DNA from: Sphingobacterium bambusae
GTDB lineage: Bacteria; Bacteroidota; Bacteroidia; Sphingobacteriales; Sphingobacteriaceae
DNA length: 64,000 bases
Assembly (NCBI RefSeq): GCF_033955345.1
Contig: NZ_CP138332.1
Span: 310,001-374,000 of the forward strand
Direction of reading: 5' to 3'
Part shown: positions 24,963-33,905 of the stretch, in pieces
Position numbering within the stretch: the first letter of the stretch is position 1
How the letters are laid out: every line of letters starts with the position of its first letter
The notes under the pieces: model-generated
Database searches by the model: none
The model's input: the letters and a program-made list of their open reading frames with translations, nothing else
What the model was told of the DNA's origin: nothing
Translations under genes and position numbers: made by a program

Positions 24963-26531
24963 TTAATAACCAAAATTTTGCAGTATATCACCATCGCTGC
25001 CATCCACATCCGACTGCGGAATTTGAGGCAAGATCAAGTAACTTGAAAATGGCACCACCGAGTTGGTGTTAGGCTTGGCGAGATCCGATCCACGTCTCTT
25101 TAGGTCAAAAAAGCGATGGCCTTCAAATGCAAATTCCAATCGACGCTGCAGTAAAATCTCCGTTAAGAGCTGGGATGCAGATAGTCCTGCAACCGGGGTC
25201 AATCCGCGATTGGTACGAATGCTGTTCAGATCGGCTAAGGCAAGCACTAAATTCTGTTGACTTCCCGATTCGGCATAAGCTTCCGCCCTGCTCAAATAGA
25301 CTTCTGCGATCCGCAAAACTGGCACATTGTCCACGTTTACCGCACCACCTCGTCCAAGGAATTTGGTGACCTCCACATTGGGGCCATTAGTCCTATTGGA
25401 GCCGCCGATTTCGAACAATCTATTTCGCACATCCGTGGAACGTGCTGTAATGCGCGCGGAACTGTTACCGTTGTTGGTTACGGTGATTCCTAATGCCGTA
25501 AGCAGATCCTGCGTGGGTACTAGATCACCGTGTCCAGCCGCAGGTTTCTTTGGTAAAGCAGGATCCCGACCTGGAAAATTGTCGGTCACATCATTATCAG
25601 GAGCGCTTGATCGTGCCGTGAGCGTTGCAAACAAGGTTTGCAGGGAAACGTTAACCCCCAACGTTTCGCCTGCCGTAGCGTAGGTCACTTCAAACAAAGA
25701 CTCTGGATTTGTTGCCGCCGTAAATCCGGCAAAATACCCATTTTCATTAAGCAGTTTGGTTCCACTTGACGCAACAAGCTCATTCCCTAAAGAGATCACA
25801 CGCGGATAATCCTTATTGTAGAGCGCGACCCTCAATAACAGTGCCTGAGCCGCCTGCCTGTTCGCTTTGGATGGTGCGCCACTTAAGTTGTTCAACTTCG
25901 TGATCGCTTCCTCCAGATCAGCATATATGGCCGCATACACCTCCTGAATACTTGCACGCGGCGTGCGAGCATTAAGCGCACCTTCAGCAGTAGAAATAGC
26001 GGTCAATATAAGCGGCACGCCGCCCTTATTCTGCGCTTCCACCACAGCACCTGGTATATAAGCGTAGGTGCGCACGAGATCGAAGTGGTACAGTGCACGC
26101 AAAAATTTCAGCTCGCCCTCCCAAGCCGCTTTATCGGCATCGGATATCCCGACACCGGAGACGGACGGCACCGCCTCCAGCACAAGGTTGATTCTGTTTA
26201 ACGCATTGTAGGCCGTGCCCCACTGCGAGAAATGTGAACCGCGCGTATTTAGTACCTCGGTGACATAGCGACCACTATTTTGGGTTGCCCGACCGTTATC
26301 GGCCAATGCTTCGGGAACCCCGATAAGTCGGTTACCATAAAATGCTTCTCCTTTTAAGGTTGCATAGATTGATGTTATCGTTGCATTAATACCGTCTCTC
26401 GTCGTCAGCGCAACGCTGGCATCAATACTATCTTTTGGATTCAAGTCCAAGGTATCTTTACAGCCTGCAAAAGCGAATACTAATGCCGTAAAAAGTACGA
26501 GACTGCGTATTGTTAATATAGATTTTCTCAT
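24963..26531 (-). CDS. SusD/RagB family surface lipoprotein (copy 2)
   Basis: 522 residues, lipobox FAFAGC. SusD features: DSIDASVALTTRDGINATITSIYATLKG, ELKFLRALYHFDLVRTYAYIPGAV and the C-terminal QRRLEFAFEGHRFFDLKRRGSDLA block. It belongs with the SusC directly upstream (gap 17 bases) and the DUF4843 lipoprotein downstream. A TlpA thioredoxin leads the same cluster. Ligand unknown. Confidence 0.93.
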   Translation of the reverse strand: MRKSILTIRSLVLFTALVFAFAGCKDTLDLNPKDSIDASVALTTRDGINATITSIYATLKGEAFYGNRLIGVPEALADNGRATQNSGRYVTEVLNTRGSHFSQWGTAYNALNRINLVLEAVPSVSGVGISDADKAAWEGELKFLRALYHFDLVRTYAYIPGAVVEAQNKGGVPLILTAISTAEGALNARTPRASIQEVYAAIYADLEEAITKLNNLSGAPSKANRQAAQALLLRVALYNKDYPRVISLGNELVASSGTKLLNENGYFAGFTAATNPESLFEVTYATAGETLGVNVSLQTLFATLTARSSAPDNDVTDNFPGRDPALPKKPAAGHGDLVPTQDLLTALGITVTNNGNSSARITARSTDVRNRLFEIGGSNRTNGPNVEVTKFLGRGGAVNVDNVPVLRIAEVYLSRAEAYAESGSQQNLVLALADLNSIRTNRGLTPVAGLSASQLLTEILLQRRLEFAFEGHRFFDLKRRGSDLAKPNTNSVVPFSSYLILPQIPQSDVDGSDGDILQNFGY

Positions 26532-26548
26532 TTTTTTTCCTTTCCTGA

Positions 26549-29500
26549 TTAAAGACCCAATTGAACACCGAACGTTATATTTTTTGATTGTGGAATGATA
26601 CCCGTGGAGGCGCTAAAGAACTCTGGATCATATCCGGTCCAATCGCTCAAGGTCCATAGATTTGTGCCCTGTACATAAAACCTAATTGATTGGAATTTTG
26701 CTCGATCCACGAGTGATTTCGGCAATGAGTAGGAAAGCTCAACATGCTTCAAGCGAATGTAATCGGTTTTCTTGTACAGGTAACTAGATGCCGATGTGGC
26801 AGCAACCCCCTGCGGCTCTATCCCCCCATTGTATGCCCGTGGCACGTCAGTGATCTGTCCTGGTGTTGTCCAGCGACGATCATAGATATCCTGCAACGTA
26901 TTAAACGCCCTTCTACCATTTTCTGAAAGAAACGACTCTTGCCCGTCTAGCTGGTAACGCCCATATTGGTATTGCAAAAGGAAGTCAAGCGACAGGCCTT
27001 TGTAAGAAAGTGTATTGGATAAACCACCGGTATATTTGGGCAATGAAGAGCCAATATAGTAACGATCGTCCGCAGTAGGCGCATAGGTAACATCTCCATT
27101 AGTATCGTAATAGAAGTTCCTGCCTGTCGCAGGGTTTACCCCCGCATAGCGGTAAGAATATATGGCCCCTAGATCCCATCCGACCCGAAAGGCAGGATCA
27201 GTTGGCAGTTCGGTCAATCCACCGTACAGTTGGGTAATTTCATTCTTGTTGTACGTAAAGTTGAAACTTGTATTCCACTGAAAGCCCGCCTTATCGACAT
27301 TTACACTACTGATCTCCAGTTCGACCCCCTTATTATCCAGAGCGCCTACATTAGTCGTGATGCTACTGTATCCCGATGTGGAAAGCAGTGGTTGCGAAAG
27401 CAGAAGATCGGTGCTACGTTTAAGATAAACGCCAGCAGATCCGGTTAACCTGTTATTGAAAAAGCCGTAATCAATCCCTAGATCGTAGGTCGTAATCTTC
27501 TCCCACTTCAGGTTCGGATTTGCCAAATTGCTCGGAGCTATACCGGACTGGCCTGCGTAAATACCCGAACTGCTAAATAGCGCACGAGAGGCAAAGTCAC
27601 CTATCCGATCATTACCAACTGAACCCGCGCTCGCCCGAAATTTTAGCAAGTTGATCCACTCGGTATCCTTAAGAAAATTTTCGTCGGCAATATTCCAGGC
27701 TAGCGTTGCCCCGGGAAACCATCCGAATTGGTTTTCGGCCCCAAATCGGGAGGACCCACTGTAGCGCAACGTCCCGCTAATCACGTACTTCCCTTTGTAA
27801 CTGTACTGTCCGCGGGCAAAACCACCCAAAAGCTTGTATCCACTCCAAGTTTCATCGACACTTAACGGATTTGCTGCCGCGCCCAAGTTTTCCAGTAACG
27901 GCGAGGGATAACCATCTCCAAAAGCATAAGTCTGATTGGTTGTGTAAGATTTATATTCAAATCCCAATAGACCGCTCACCGAATGGTCACTGGAAAAAGT
28001 CTTGTCATAGTTTAGTGTTTGGTTGGTCAGAAAATTCGTCTTCCAGTCCGTAAAAACTTCGCCATACCCTTTACGGGCAAAAGCATCGTTGGTCAGCGGG
28101 GAATTAAAATGTTTTCCGGTAGCTAAACGGTAATCCAGTGAATAGAATGATTTGAAAGATAGTTCAGGTGTAATCTTATAGGTTGCCTGCACGGAACCGA
28201 TAAGATTATTGGTCGTCTGGTTTGCCACATTGTAGGCATCTGTAAGTACGACATTATGCGAAGCTAGGCCGGGAAAAGCCTGCCCGAGCGCTGGAGCACC
28301 AAAAAAAGTTCCATCTTCGTTATAGATCGGATTCGACGGCAGAATAAGACTTGCCGCCCAGGAAGGATTACCGAAAAAAGACCCCGAAGTGGCATACGGC
28401 CCTTTCTGTTTAAAGCTACTCAGATTCAGTGCCGTACCAAAACTCAGCCGCTCGCTAGCCTTATGATCGACCTTGACGTTAAAGGTTCCCCGCTTAAAAT
28501 CGGCCACGGTAAGGATGGCCTGTTGGTCATTGTAGGCGCCCGACAGATAAAAGGTCGTTTTATCATTACCGCCTCTTGCAGACAGCTCATAGTTCTGTAT
28601 CGTCCCTTCACGAAATGTCTCATTTTGCCAGTCGTAAGTGGGCAATGCAGCAATTTCTGCTTCACTAAGATCCGTCGGTTTCCCTATTTCCTGAAGCACC
28701 CGTTGCAGTGGGTTTGCAATACCGGCATTTGTGTAAGCCTCTGTTCTCAATCGAATGTAGTCCTGCGTATTGAGCACATCAAATTTCTTAATGGCACTTG
28801 CCCTACCGGTGTAAGCATTTACATTAAACTGTGTTCTGCCTGCCTTCCCTCGTTTTGTCGTGATCAGTACCACGCCGTTTGCGGCCTGCGACCCATATAT
28901 CGAGGCAGTCGCTGCGTCTTTGAGAATTTCAATAGATTCGATATCATTGGTGTTTAAGCCAGCCAGACTATTGCCCTGCGTGAAGCCTGAAAATGTACCG
29001 CCGCTCAGCTGCACACCGTCCACGATATACAGCGGTTCTGTTCCAGCAGTAAAAGATCCTACTCCCCTAATCTGTACGTTAATCGCTCCTCCAGGAATTC
29101 CATTATTGGCCTGAACAACCACACCTGCAGCCCTACCTTGAAGTGCTTTCTCAAAGGATGCTATCGCCTGATTTTCGAAATCTTTACCAGACACCCGAAC
29201 AGAGGCACCGCCAAACTCCTTAAGTTTTACTGTGGTGCCATACCCAGTGACCACCACCTCTTCGAGCGCGGAATCTTCCGGCTGCAGTTTCACATCAAGC
29301 CTGGAGATATTATTGACGTTCTGTCGTTGGAAAATATACCCTACATAAGTAAACAGTAGCGTCGAGCCTGCCGATGCTTCGATAACATAGCGACCTTCGC
29401 CATCGGTTTGTGTCCCCTTTCCTGACCCAAGCACAACGACAGAAACACCACTCAAATTAGCGCCACTGGTGGCCGAGCTAACCCTTCCCTCTATGCTTTT

Positions 29501-29569
29501 GGATTGCGCATTTGCGTAACCTTGTAAAAAACATAAGAGCAAAAGAAATCTTACTAGAATTTTCTTCAT
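26549..29569 (-). CDS. SusC/RagA TonB-dependent transporter (copy 2, divergent N-terminus)
   Basis: 1006 residues with signal peptide, regulatory domain (SIEGRVSSATSGANLSGVSVVV), TonB box (LEEVVVTGYGTTVKLKE), plug (VQIRGVGSFTAGTEPLYIVDGV) and barrel ending in TFGVQLGL. Unlike the other three SusC proteins here it lacks the AVTHSVKTD-type N-terminal domain and the 19-nt leader element, so it is the outlier of the set. It is preceded by a 508-base leader with a Cys/Met-ending small ORF. Confidence 0.95.
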   Translation of the reverse strand: MKKILVRFLLLLCFLQGYANAQSKSIEGRVSSATSGANLSGVSVVVLGSGKGTQTDGEGRYVIEASAGSTLLFTYVGYIFQRQNVNNISRLDVKLQPEDSALEEVVVTGYGTTVKLKEFGGASVRVSGKDFENQAIASFEKALQGRAAGVVVQANNGIPGGAINVQIRGVGSFTAGTEPLYIVDGVQLSGGTFSGFTQGNSLAGLNTNDIESIEILKDAATASIYGSQAANGVVLITTKRGKAGRTQFNVNAYTGRASAIKKFDVLNTQDYIRLRTEAYTNAGIANPLQRVLQEIGKPTDLSEAEIAALPTYDWQNETFREGTIQNYELSARGGNDKTTFYLSGAYNDQQAILTVADFKRGTFNVKVDHKASERLSFGTALNLSSFKQKGPYATSGSFFGNPSWAASLILPSNPIYNEDGTFFGAPALGQAFPGLASHNVVLTDAYNVANQTTNNLIGSVQATYKITPELSFKSFYSLDYRLATGKHFNSPLTNDAFARKGYGEVFTDWKTNFLTNQTLNYDKTFSSDHSVSGLLGFEYKSYTTNQTYAFGDGYPSPLLENLGAAANPLSVDETWSGYKLLGGFARGQYSYKGKYVISGTLRYSGSSRFGAENQFGWFPGATLAWNIADENFLKDTEWINLLKFRASAGSVGNDRIGDFASRALFSSSGIYAGQSGIAPSNLANPNLKWEKITTYDLGIDYGFFNNRLTGSAGVYLKRSTDLLLSQPLLSTSGYSSITTNVGALDNKGVELEISSVNVDKAGFQWNTSFNFTYNKNEITQLYGGLTELPTDPAFRVGWDLGAIYSYRYAGVNPATGRNFYYDTNGDVTYAPTADDRYYIGSSLPKYTGGLSNTLSYKGLSLDFLLQYQYGRYQLDGQESFLSENGRRAFNTLQDIYDRRWTTPGQITDVPRAYNGGIEPQGVAATSASSYLYKKTDYIRLKHVELSYSLPKSLVDRAKFQSIRFYVQGTNLWTLSDWTGYDPEFFSASTGIIPQSKNITFGVQLGL

Positions 29570-29716
29570 GTTTTTTTTAGTTTAATAAATTAAATAGTTC
29601 AACTACGTAATAGACATTCGCATAGCATGTCGTAAAATCACGAAATGAACCTAAGGCAAAAAGTATTGGTAATTCTCATCCGCAGAAGAGCGGAATGAAG
29701 CTGCGGACAGGACGTC

Positions 29717-29869
29717 CTACATCATGTGCATGGGCACGCACATTCGCTTTGTCGGCATTTTTGCCGAAATAAAAAACTGCTTATCAGCAAGATATATCAC
29801 TGAAATTAATCTAGAAAATGATGCTAACCAGATTCTTCCATCCCGTAATGACAATTGATTTTCCTTCAT
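29717..29869 (-). CDS. Putative Cys/Met leader peptide E (50 aa)
   Basis: 50-codon frame between tlpA-like 30078 and SusC. Its last ten codons read KRMCVPMHMM-stop: five Met/Cys in nine residues. The codons CGA-ATG-TGC are the same as near the end of the small ORF at 20016-20111. A CCGCAG/CTGCGG stem-loop follows the stop within 30 bases. Candidate sulfur-amino-acid leader peptide; not proven to be translated. Confidence 0.45.
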   Translation of the reverse strand: MKENQLSLRDGRIWLASFSRLISVIYLADKQFFISAKMPTKRMCVPMHMM

Positions 29870-30011
29870 GGTATGTTATTGTTTAGTTAAATGCTTAGTA
29901 TTGTTAGTTCGTTGTTCCCGCTGAAGGAACAGCATTGTAGAGATTCCTCTCCTGTTCTTATGACCTATTCTAGAGGATAACTTTTCCGTATACAAAAATA
30001 TTGGATACGAT

Positions 30012-30051
30012 GCGTGCTGTGCCAGCTAGGTCAAATCAATGATCAGCACGC
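30012..30051 (-). other. Stem-loop downstream of TlpA gene
   Basis: 8-bp inverted repeat GCGTGCTG/CAGCACGC with a 24-nt loop just past the TlpA stop. It is followed on the minus strand by TATTTTTG, which matches the TAnnTTTG -7 pattern (30000-29993). It may separate TlpA and SusC transcription. Confidence 0.4.
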
Positions 30052-30077
30052 AAAATTGGCCATTTGATGTAAACCAA

Positions 30078-31199
30078 TTATTTTAGGTAACTGGATATCT
30101 TTTCTGTCAGATCTTCGCCCCGCAAGTTTTTTGCAACGATTCGTCCTTCCGGATCGATAAGAAAGTTCTGAGGGATAGAACGGATGTTGTAAAGTTTGGC
30201 AACGGCATTATCCCAAAACTGCAGGTCGCTTACCTGCGTCCAATGCAATTTATCATCGTCAATAGCTTTTAGCCAATCCGCTCGATGTCCGGGCCGGTCA
30301 AGTGAAACCCCCAACACGGTAAAATTATTATTTTTTAATGCGTTGAAAGCAGTTACCACATGTGGATTTTCTGCACGGCAGGGACCGCACCAACTTGCCC
30401 AAAAATCAATAAGCACGTACTTGCCGCGAAATTGTTCCAAGGAAATCTCGTTGCCTTCCTGATCGACCTGTTTGAATTCTGGAGCCAAGCCCCCAATAGC
30501 GGTGAGACGTAGCTTGTCAATGGTTTCGGCGTAGATCTTGCCTGCTTTAGATTCCCTAAGCTGCGGAGATAGCAACGAAAAAACACTATCCAATTGTGTT
30601 GCCTCTGGTGAATATCCAACAATATCATTCAAGTGATCCAAACTAACGATGGAATTAGGATTCTCTGCAACATAGGTACTGATAATCGCTTTGCGATCCC
30701 TGCCTATCGATTCAACTTCGCGCTGGATATCCGCTCTAAAATCATCATCCTTACGTAACTCTTCCGATGCCGCTCCATATTTCTGATATAGCGCCTTATT
30801 TCTATCATTGACCGCCGTAAGCTTCCCCTGAAGACTGTTAAAATCAACATTTGCTGAAGTTCCTGTAATCACCGCATTTCCCAACGAATCTGGACTGTTC
30901 AATTGTGTGGCTCCACCTTCTAGGTACAATTGTTTTCGTTCAGTTTGCAAGGCGGATTGTAAAGACTTTCCCGTAGCTATGGATGCTCGTATTGGATAAT
31001 CAACCGTGCCGGAAAAACTAAACGTACCATCTTCAACAAGTACAGAATCGACAATATTGTTTCCATTGTCTTTGTAAAGCAAGTATGCCTTCTGATCAGG
31101 TCCAGAAATGTTCAGCTTGCCTATAACTTGAAAAGGTTGCTCTTGAGCCTCTGCGAGCCAAGGTAAAACTAGAAGGATGGGTAAAATAATCTTCTTCAT
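30078..31199 (-). CDS. TlpA-type thioredoxin with DUF4369-like N-terminus (373 aa)
   Basis: Periplasmic or lipid-free exported thiol-disulfide protein. A signal peptide (LLVLPWLAEAQ) is followed by a beta-rich DUF4369-like domain (FQVIGKLNISGPDQKAYLLYKDNGNNIVDSVLVEDGTFSFSG). A helical linker with coiled character comes next, then an AhpC/TSA-thioredoxin domain with active site WASWCGPCRAENP and cis-Pro RSIPQNFLID. First gene after the inverted-repeat promoter at 31259-31303, with a short leader of about 55 nt. Probably reduces disulfides or processes thiol compounds imported by the SusCD below it. Confidence 0.88.
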   Translation of the reverse strand: MKKIILPILLVLPWLAEAQEQPFQVIGKLNISGPDQKAYLLYKDNGNNIVDSVLVEDGTFSFSGTVDYPIRASIATGKSLQSALQTERKQLYLEGGATQLNSPDSLGNAVITGTSANVDFNSLQGKLTAVNDRNKALYQKYGAASEELRKDDDFRADIQREVESIGRDRKAIISTYVAENPNSIVSLDHLNDIVGYSPEATQLDSVFSLLSPQLRESKAGKIYAETIDKLRLTAIGGLAPEFKQVDQEGNEISLEQFRGKYVLIDFWASWCGPCRAENPHVVTAFNALKNNNFTVLGVSLDRPGHRADWLKAIDDDKLHWTQVSDLQFWDNAVAKLYNIRSIPQNFLIDPEGRIVAKNLRGEDLTEKISSYLK

Positions 31200-31258
31200 A
31201 ATCCTCTTTGTTAATATTTAAGTTAGAGATTAGGGACGTTAAATTCCCTTAAACAGTA

Positions 31259-31303
31259 CAAATATAACAAAATAAAATAAAGTCTACTTTTTTAATAGAC
31301 TTT
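31259..31303 (-). promoter_or_regulatory. Promoter with inverted-repeat operator, copy 3 (TlpA-SusCD)
   Basis: TATATTTG -7 box at 31266-31259 (minus). A perfect 8-bp inverted repeat AAAGTCTA/TAGACTTT (31279-31286 and 31296-31303, 9-nt spacer) lies where the -33 box should be. The best-formed of the five copies. Confidence 0.65.
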
Positions 31304-31384
31304 ATTTTATTTTTTACATCATCCACTCTTGAAAAACACATCAGAAGAAAACCATGCGCTAAGCAAAAGCTACATTATTTTGCA

Positions 31385-32395
31385 TTAAGGAGTGAAAAAC
31401 AACTCTTCTAATCGTTGCTGCAACTTTTCGCCCTTTAGATTTTTACCAACGATAACACCATGTTCATCAATCAGGAAATTTGAGGGTATTAACCGAACAC
31501 CATATTTTACCACTGCATCCCCAGCCCAAGCTTTTTGATCGTAAACTTGCGGCCAAGGTAAGCCGTCCTGTTCAATAGCAGCAACCCAGGGTTGAACCTT
31601 TTTATCCAGAGATATCCCGAGAATCTCCAAACCACGATCGTGGTATTTTTCATAAACGTCTTTCAAATTGGGATTTTCAGCACGACAGGGAGGACACCAC
31701 GAAGCCCAAAAATCAATCAGCACGTAACCCTTACCCAAATAGTCTCGTAGCGATACCTTGACGTTCTCTTTCGTAAACGCCTCGAAATTCGGCGCCTTAT
31801 TTCCTAGCGAAACCCCCGCCAATGTTTCAGCGAGCTTGGTTAAAACCTGCACATATTCCGTGTTTCTAAAACTAGGATCTAATAGGGATATACTATGACG
31901 AAGCTCAGCAGGCGTAAGTCGGTAAGACTGATAGCGATAAAGGTAATACAGTGCCGCGATAGATGTGGGGTTGGCCTTCAGTATCTGCTCCACAGTTTTG
32001 GAGCGGTCGGCAAGAAAACTCACTAGAAGATCCTGCTCTCGCGAGCCTTTTACAACGGTATTCTTGAATTCATGAGCCGTATCAAGTGCAACTGTAATGG
32101 GGTCGCTGTCCAAAAATACAATGAAAGAATCAAAAGGATTGACACCAGATCCGACTAGCGACAAACCATATATTTCTGGCAATGGCACCTGACTTGTAAA
32201 TTTAAATTTGCCTTGGCTAATATCGGTAGAGTCAATCGTTGTGAATGACTTATTTTCGTATCGCTGCAGGTAGATCTTGCCATGCAGTTTCCCCGCTACC
32301 GAGCCCGATAGATTTAGTTTGCCAAGCTTAGCTTGCGCTTGGACAGAAATTAGGCTAACGAAAAAAAGCACAATGGAATAGCATAGTATTTTCAT
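31385..32395 (-). CDS. TlpA-type thioredoxin with DUF4369-like N-terminus (336 aa)
   Basis: Signal peptide (VLFFVSLISVQAQA), DUF4369-like domain (LNLSGSVAGKLHGKIYLQRYENKSFTTIDSTDISQGKFKF), linker, then a thioredoxin fold with active site WASWCPPCRAENP and cis-Pro RLIPSNFLIDEHG. Last gene of the SusC(33906)-SusD(32408) cluster, 12 bases after SusD. It closely resembles the protein at 42364 (CPPC, ...NFLID/NLLVAP), so these two are nearer relatives than the CGPC one at 30078. Confidence 0.88.
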   Translation of the reverse strand: MKILCYSIVLFFVSLISVQAQAKLGKLNLSGSVAGKLHGKIYLQRYENKSFTTIDSTDISQGKFKFTSQVPLPEIYGLSLVGSGVNPFDSFIVFLDSDPITVALDTAHEFKNTVVKGSREQDLLVSFLADRSKTVEQILKANPTSIAALYYLYRYQSYRLTPAELRHSISLLDPSFRNTEYVQVLTKLAETLAGVSLGNKAPNFEAFTKENVKVSLRDYLGKGYVLIDFWASWCPPCRAENPNLKDVYEKYHDRGLEILGISLDKKVQPWVAAIEQDGLPWPQVYDQKAWAGDAVVKYGVRLIPSNFLIDEHGVIVGKNLKGEKLQQRLEELFFTP

Positions 32396-32407
32396 GATAT
32401 ATGGGTA

Positions 32408-33904
32408 TTAGTTATTAATTAATTTATTGGTCAGTATTTCTCCATTTGGCAGAGGCAGCACGTATGCTTCATCGGTTGGATTTACTTGCCGTGCGGTGAA
32501 GCTGCTTAACGAAGGTTTGGCTGGAAAGGACAGCAGGTTGCGCGTAATATCAAAGGAACGTAACCCCTCGCCCAGAAATTCAATTCTTCGCTCCCTAGCA
32601 ATGGTCTCCAGTATATTGGAAGACGTTAAACTTTCGCTAGTAAAAACATAGCTTCCGTCCGCTCGATTTCGAATTGCTTTTACTAAAGAAACCGCCTTAG
32701 CAAGACTACCGCCAGGACTTCGAACCTCCGCTTCAGCGAAGTTCAGTAACACCTCCGCATACCTGATCACTGGTATATAATCCGTATTTGGATTTCGTTT
32801 AAGGTATTTCGCCAGCAAATACAAATTCAAACCGGCATCCAACCGAACAAACGTTCTCCGTCTATCCGAATTTGACCACGTATTGTCCGAAACAATTCCA
32901 TTGGCACTACTATTTAGTACAAAATCAGGCGCATAATAATACACATTGGAGAGTGCGGATCCTGCGGGAGGATCTTCCGTAGACATCGGAATAGAGAAGA
33001 TAGATTCCTCGGATGTGTAATTGCTCGAAAAAATGCTGGAAATGTCCGCCATGAGTTTGTTGTTCACGCCCGAGGTCGCCTGAAATGGTTCGGTATGCTG
33101 CGGAACGATCTTTTCGGCTTCCTGTCTAAGCTTGTCAAAATTTTGGACATGGAGATAAACCCTTGTTTTAAAAGCTATCGCTGTATTCCTGTGGGCTCGC
33201 GTGGTATTTAGCAAGGGCGTGGTATAGCTCAAAGGCAGGTTTTGTTCCGCGAAGTCCAGATCGGCAATGATCTGAGCATAAACTTCTGCCGTGCTGCTTC
33301 TAGCCAAATCATTGTTGGCCGAGGAAGATTCGGGCTGCAGACGAAGTGGAACCGCCTTCTTGCCACCATTGCTATCCGCATAAGGTCTGCCGTAAAAAGA
33401 AACGAGATTGAAGTAACACAAGGCACGTAGGAAATGTGCTTCACCAAGGTACTGTAGGCGCTTTTCTTCAGCGAGCACCTGTATTGGCTGCTTCAGTCCC
33501 TCAATCAAAATATTTGTGCTGTTTATGACCCGGTAGAGCTGCGCCCAAAGTTCATTGACATCACCGGTGAGATTCGTGGTGGTATGTTCCCATACATAGC
33601 CCCCGGTTAACGCATTTTCTGTACGTATTACAAATTCTTCCCCGCGCAGATCGCCGTACATAAGAAGGCGACCACTATAGAGGTTAGCGCTTTTTAACGC
33701 CTTGTAACTGCCGTTCACCAAGCCCTCTATACGTGCAGCTGTTTGAAATACACTCGAAGAACTGATGGCGATTTCGGAATTCGTATCGAGTATCTTTTCA
33801 CAAGAGGCTGCCGTAAGAAGGATGAGCAATAGCCATGTCCCCAAATAGAAATTACGGCGCTTAGCCCATTTCTTATTTATATTTTTTCTCGTTTTCATTG
33901 TCAT
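32408..33904 (-). CDS. SusD/RagB family surface lipoprotein (copy 3)
   Basis: 498 residues. The N-terminus is long and basic (MTMKTRKNINKKWAKRRNF) before the hydrophobic segment and lipobox LLTAASC. SusD helices: FQTAARIEGLVNGSYKALKSANLY, YLGEAHFLRALCYFNLVSFYGRPYA, and the end ARERRIEFLGEGLRSFDITRNLLSFP. It starts 1 base after the SusC stop and is followed by a TlpA gene. Pairs with the SusC at 33906. Confidence 0.92.
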   Translation of the reverse strand: MTMKTRKNINKKWAKRRNFYLGTWLLLILLTAASCEKILDTNSEIAISSSSVFQTAARIEGLVNGSYKALKSANLYSGRLLMYGDLRGEEFVIRTENALTGGYVWEHTTTNLTGDVNELWAQLYRVINSTNILIEGLKQPIQVLAEEKRLQYLGEAHFLRALCYFNLVSFYGRPYADSNGGKKAVPLRLQPESSSANNDLARSSTAEVYAQIIADLDFAEQNLPLSYTTPLLNTTRAHRNTAIAFKTRVYLHVQNFDKLRQEAEKIVPQHTEPFQATSGVNNKLMADISSIFSSNYTSEESIFSIPMSTEDPPAGSALSNVYYYAPDFVLNSSANGIVSDNTWSNSDRRRTFVRLDAGLNLYLLAKYLKRNPNTDYIPVIRYAEVLLNFAEAEVRSPGGSLAKAVSLVKAIRNRADGSYVFTSESLTSSNILETIARERRIEFLGEGLRSFDITRNLLSFPAKPSLSSFTARQVNPTDEAYVLPLPNGEILTNKLINN

Positions 33905-33905
33905 G

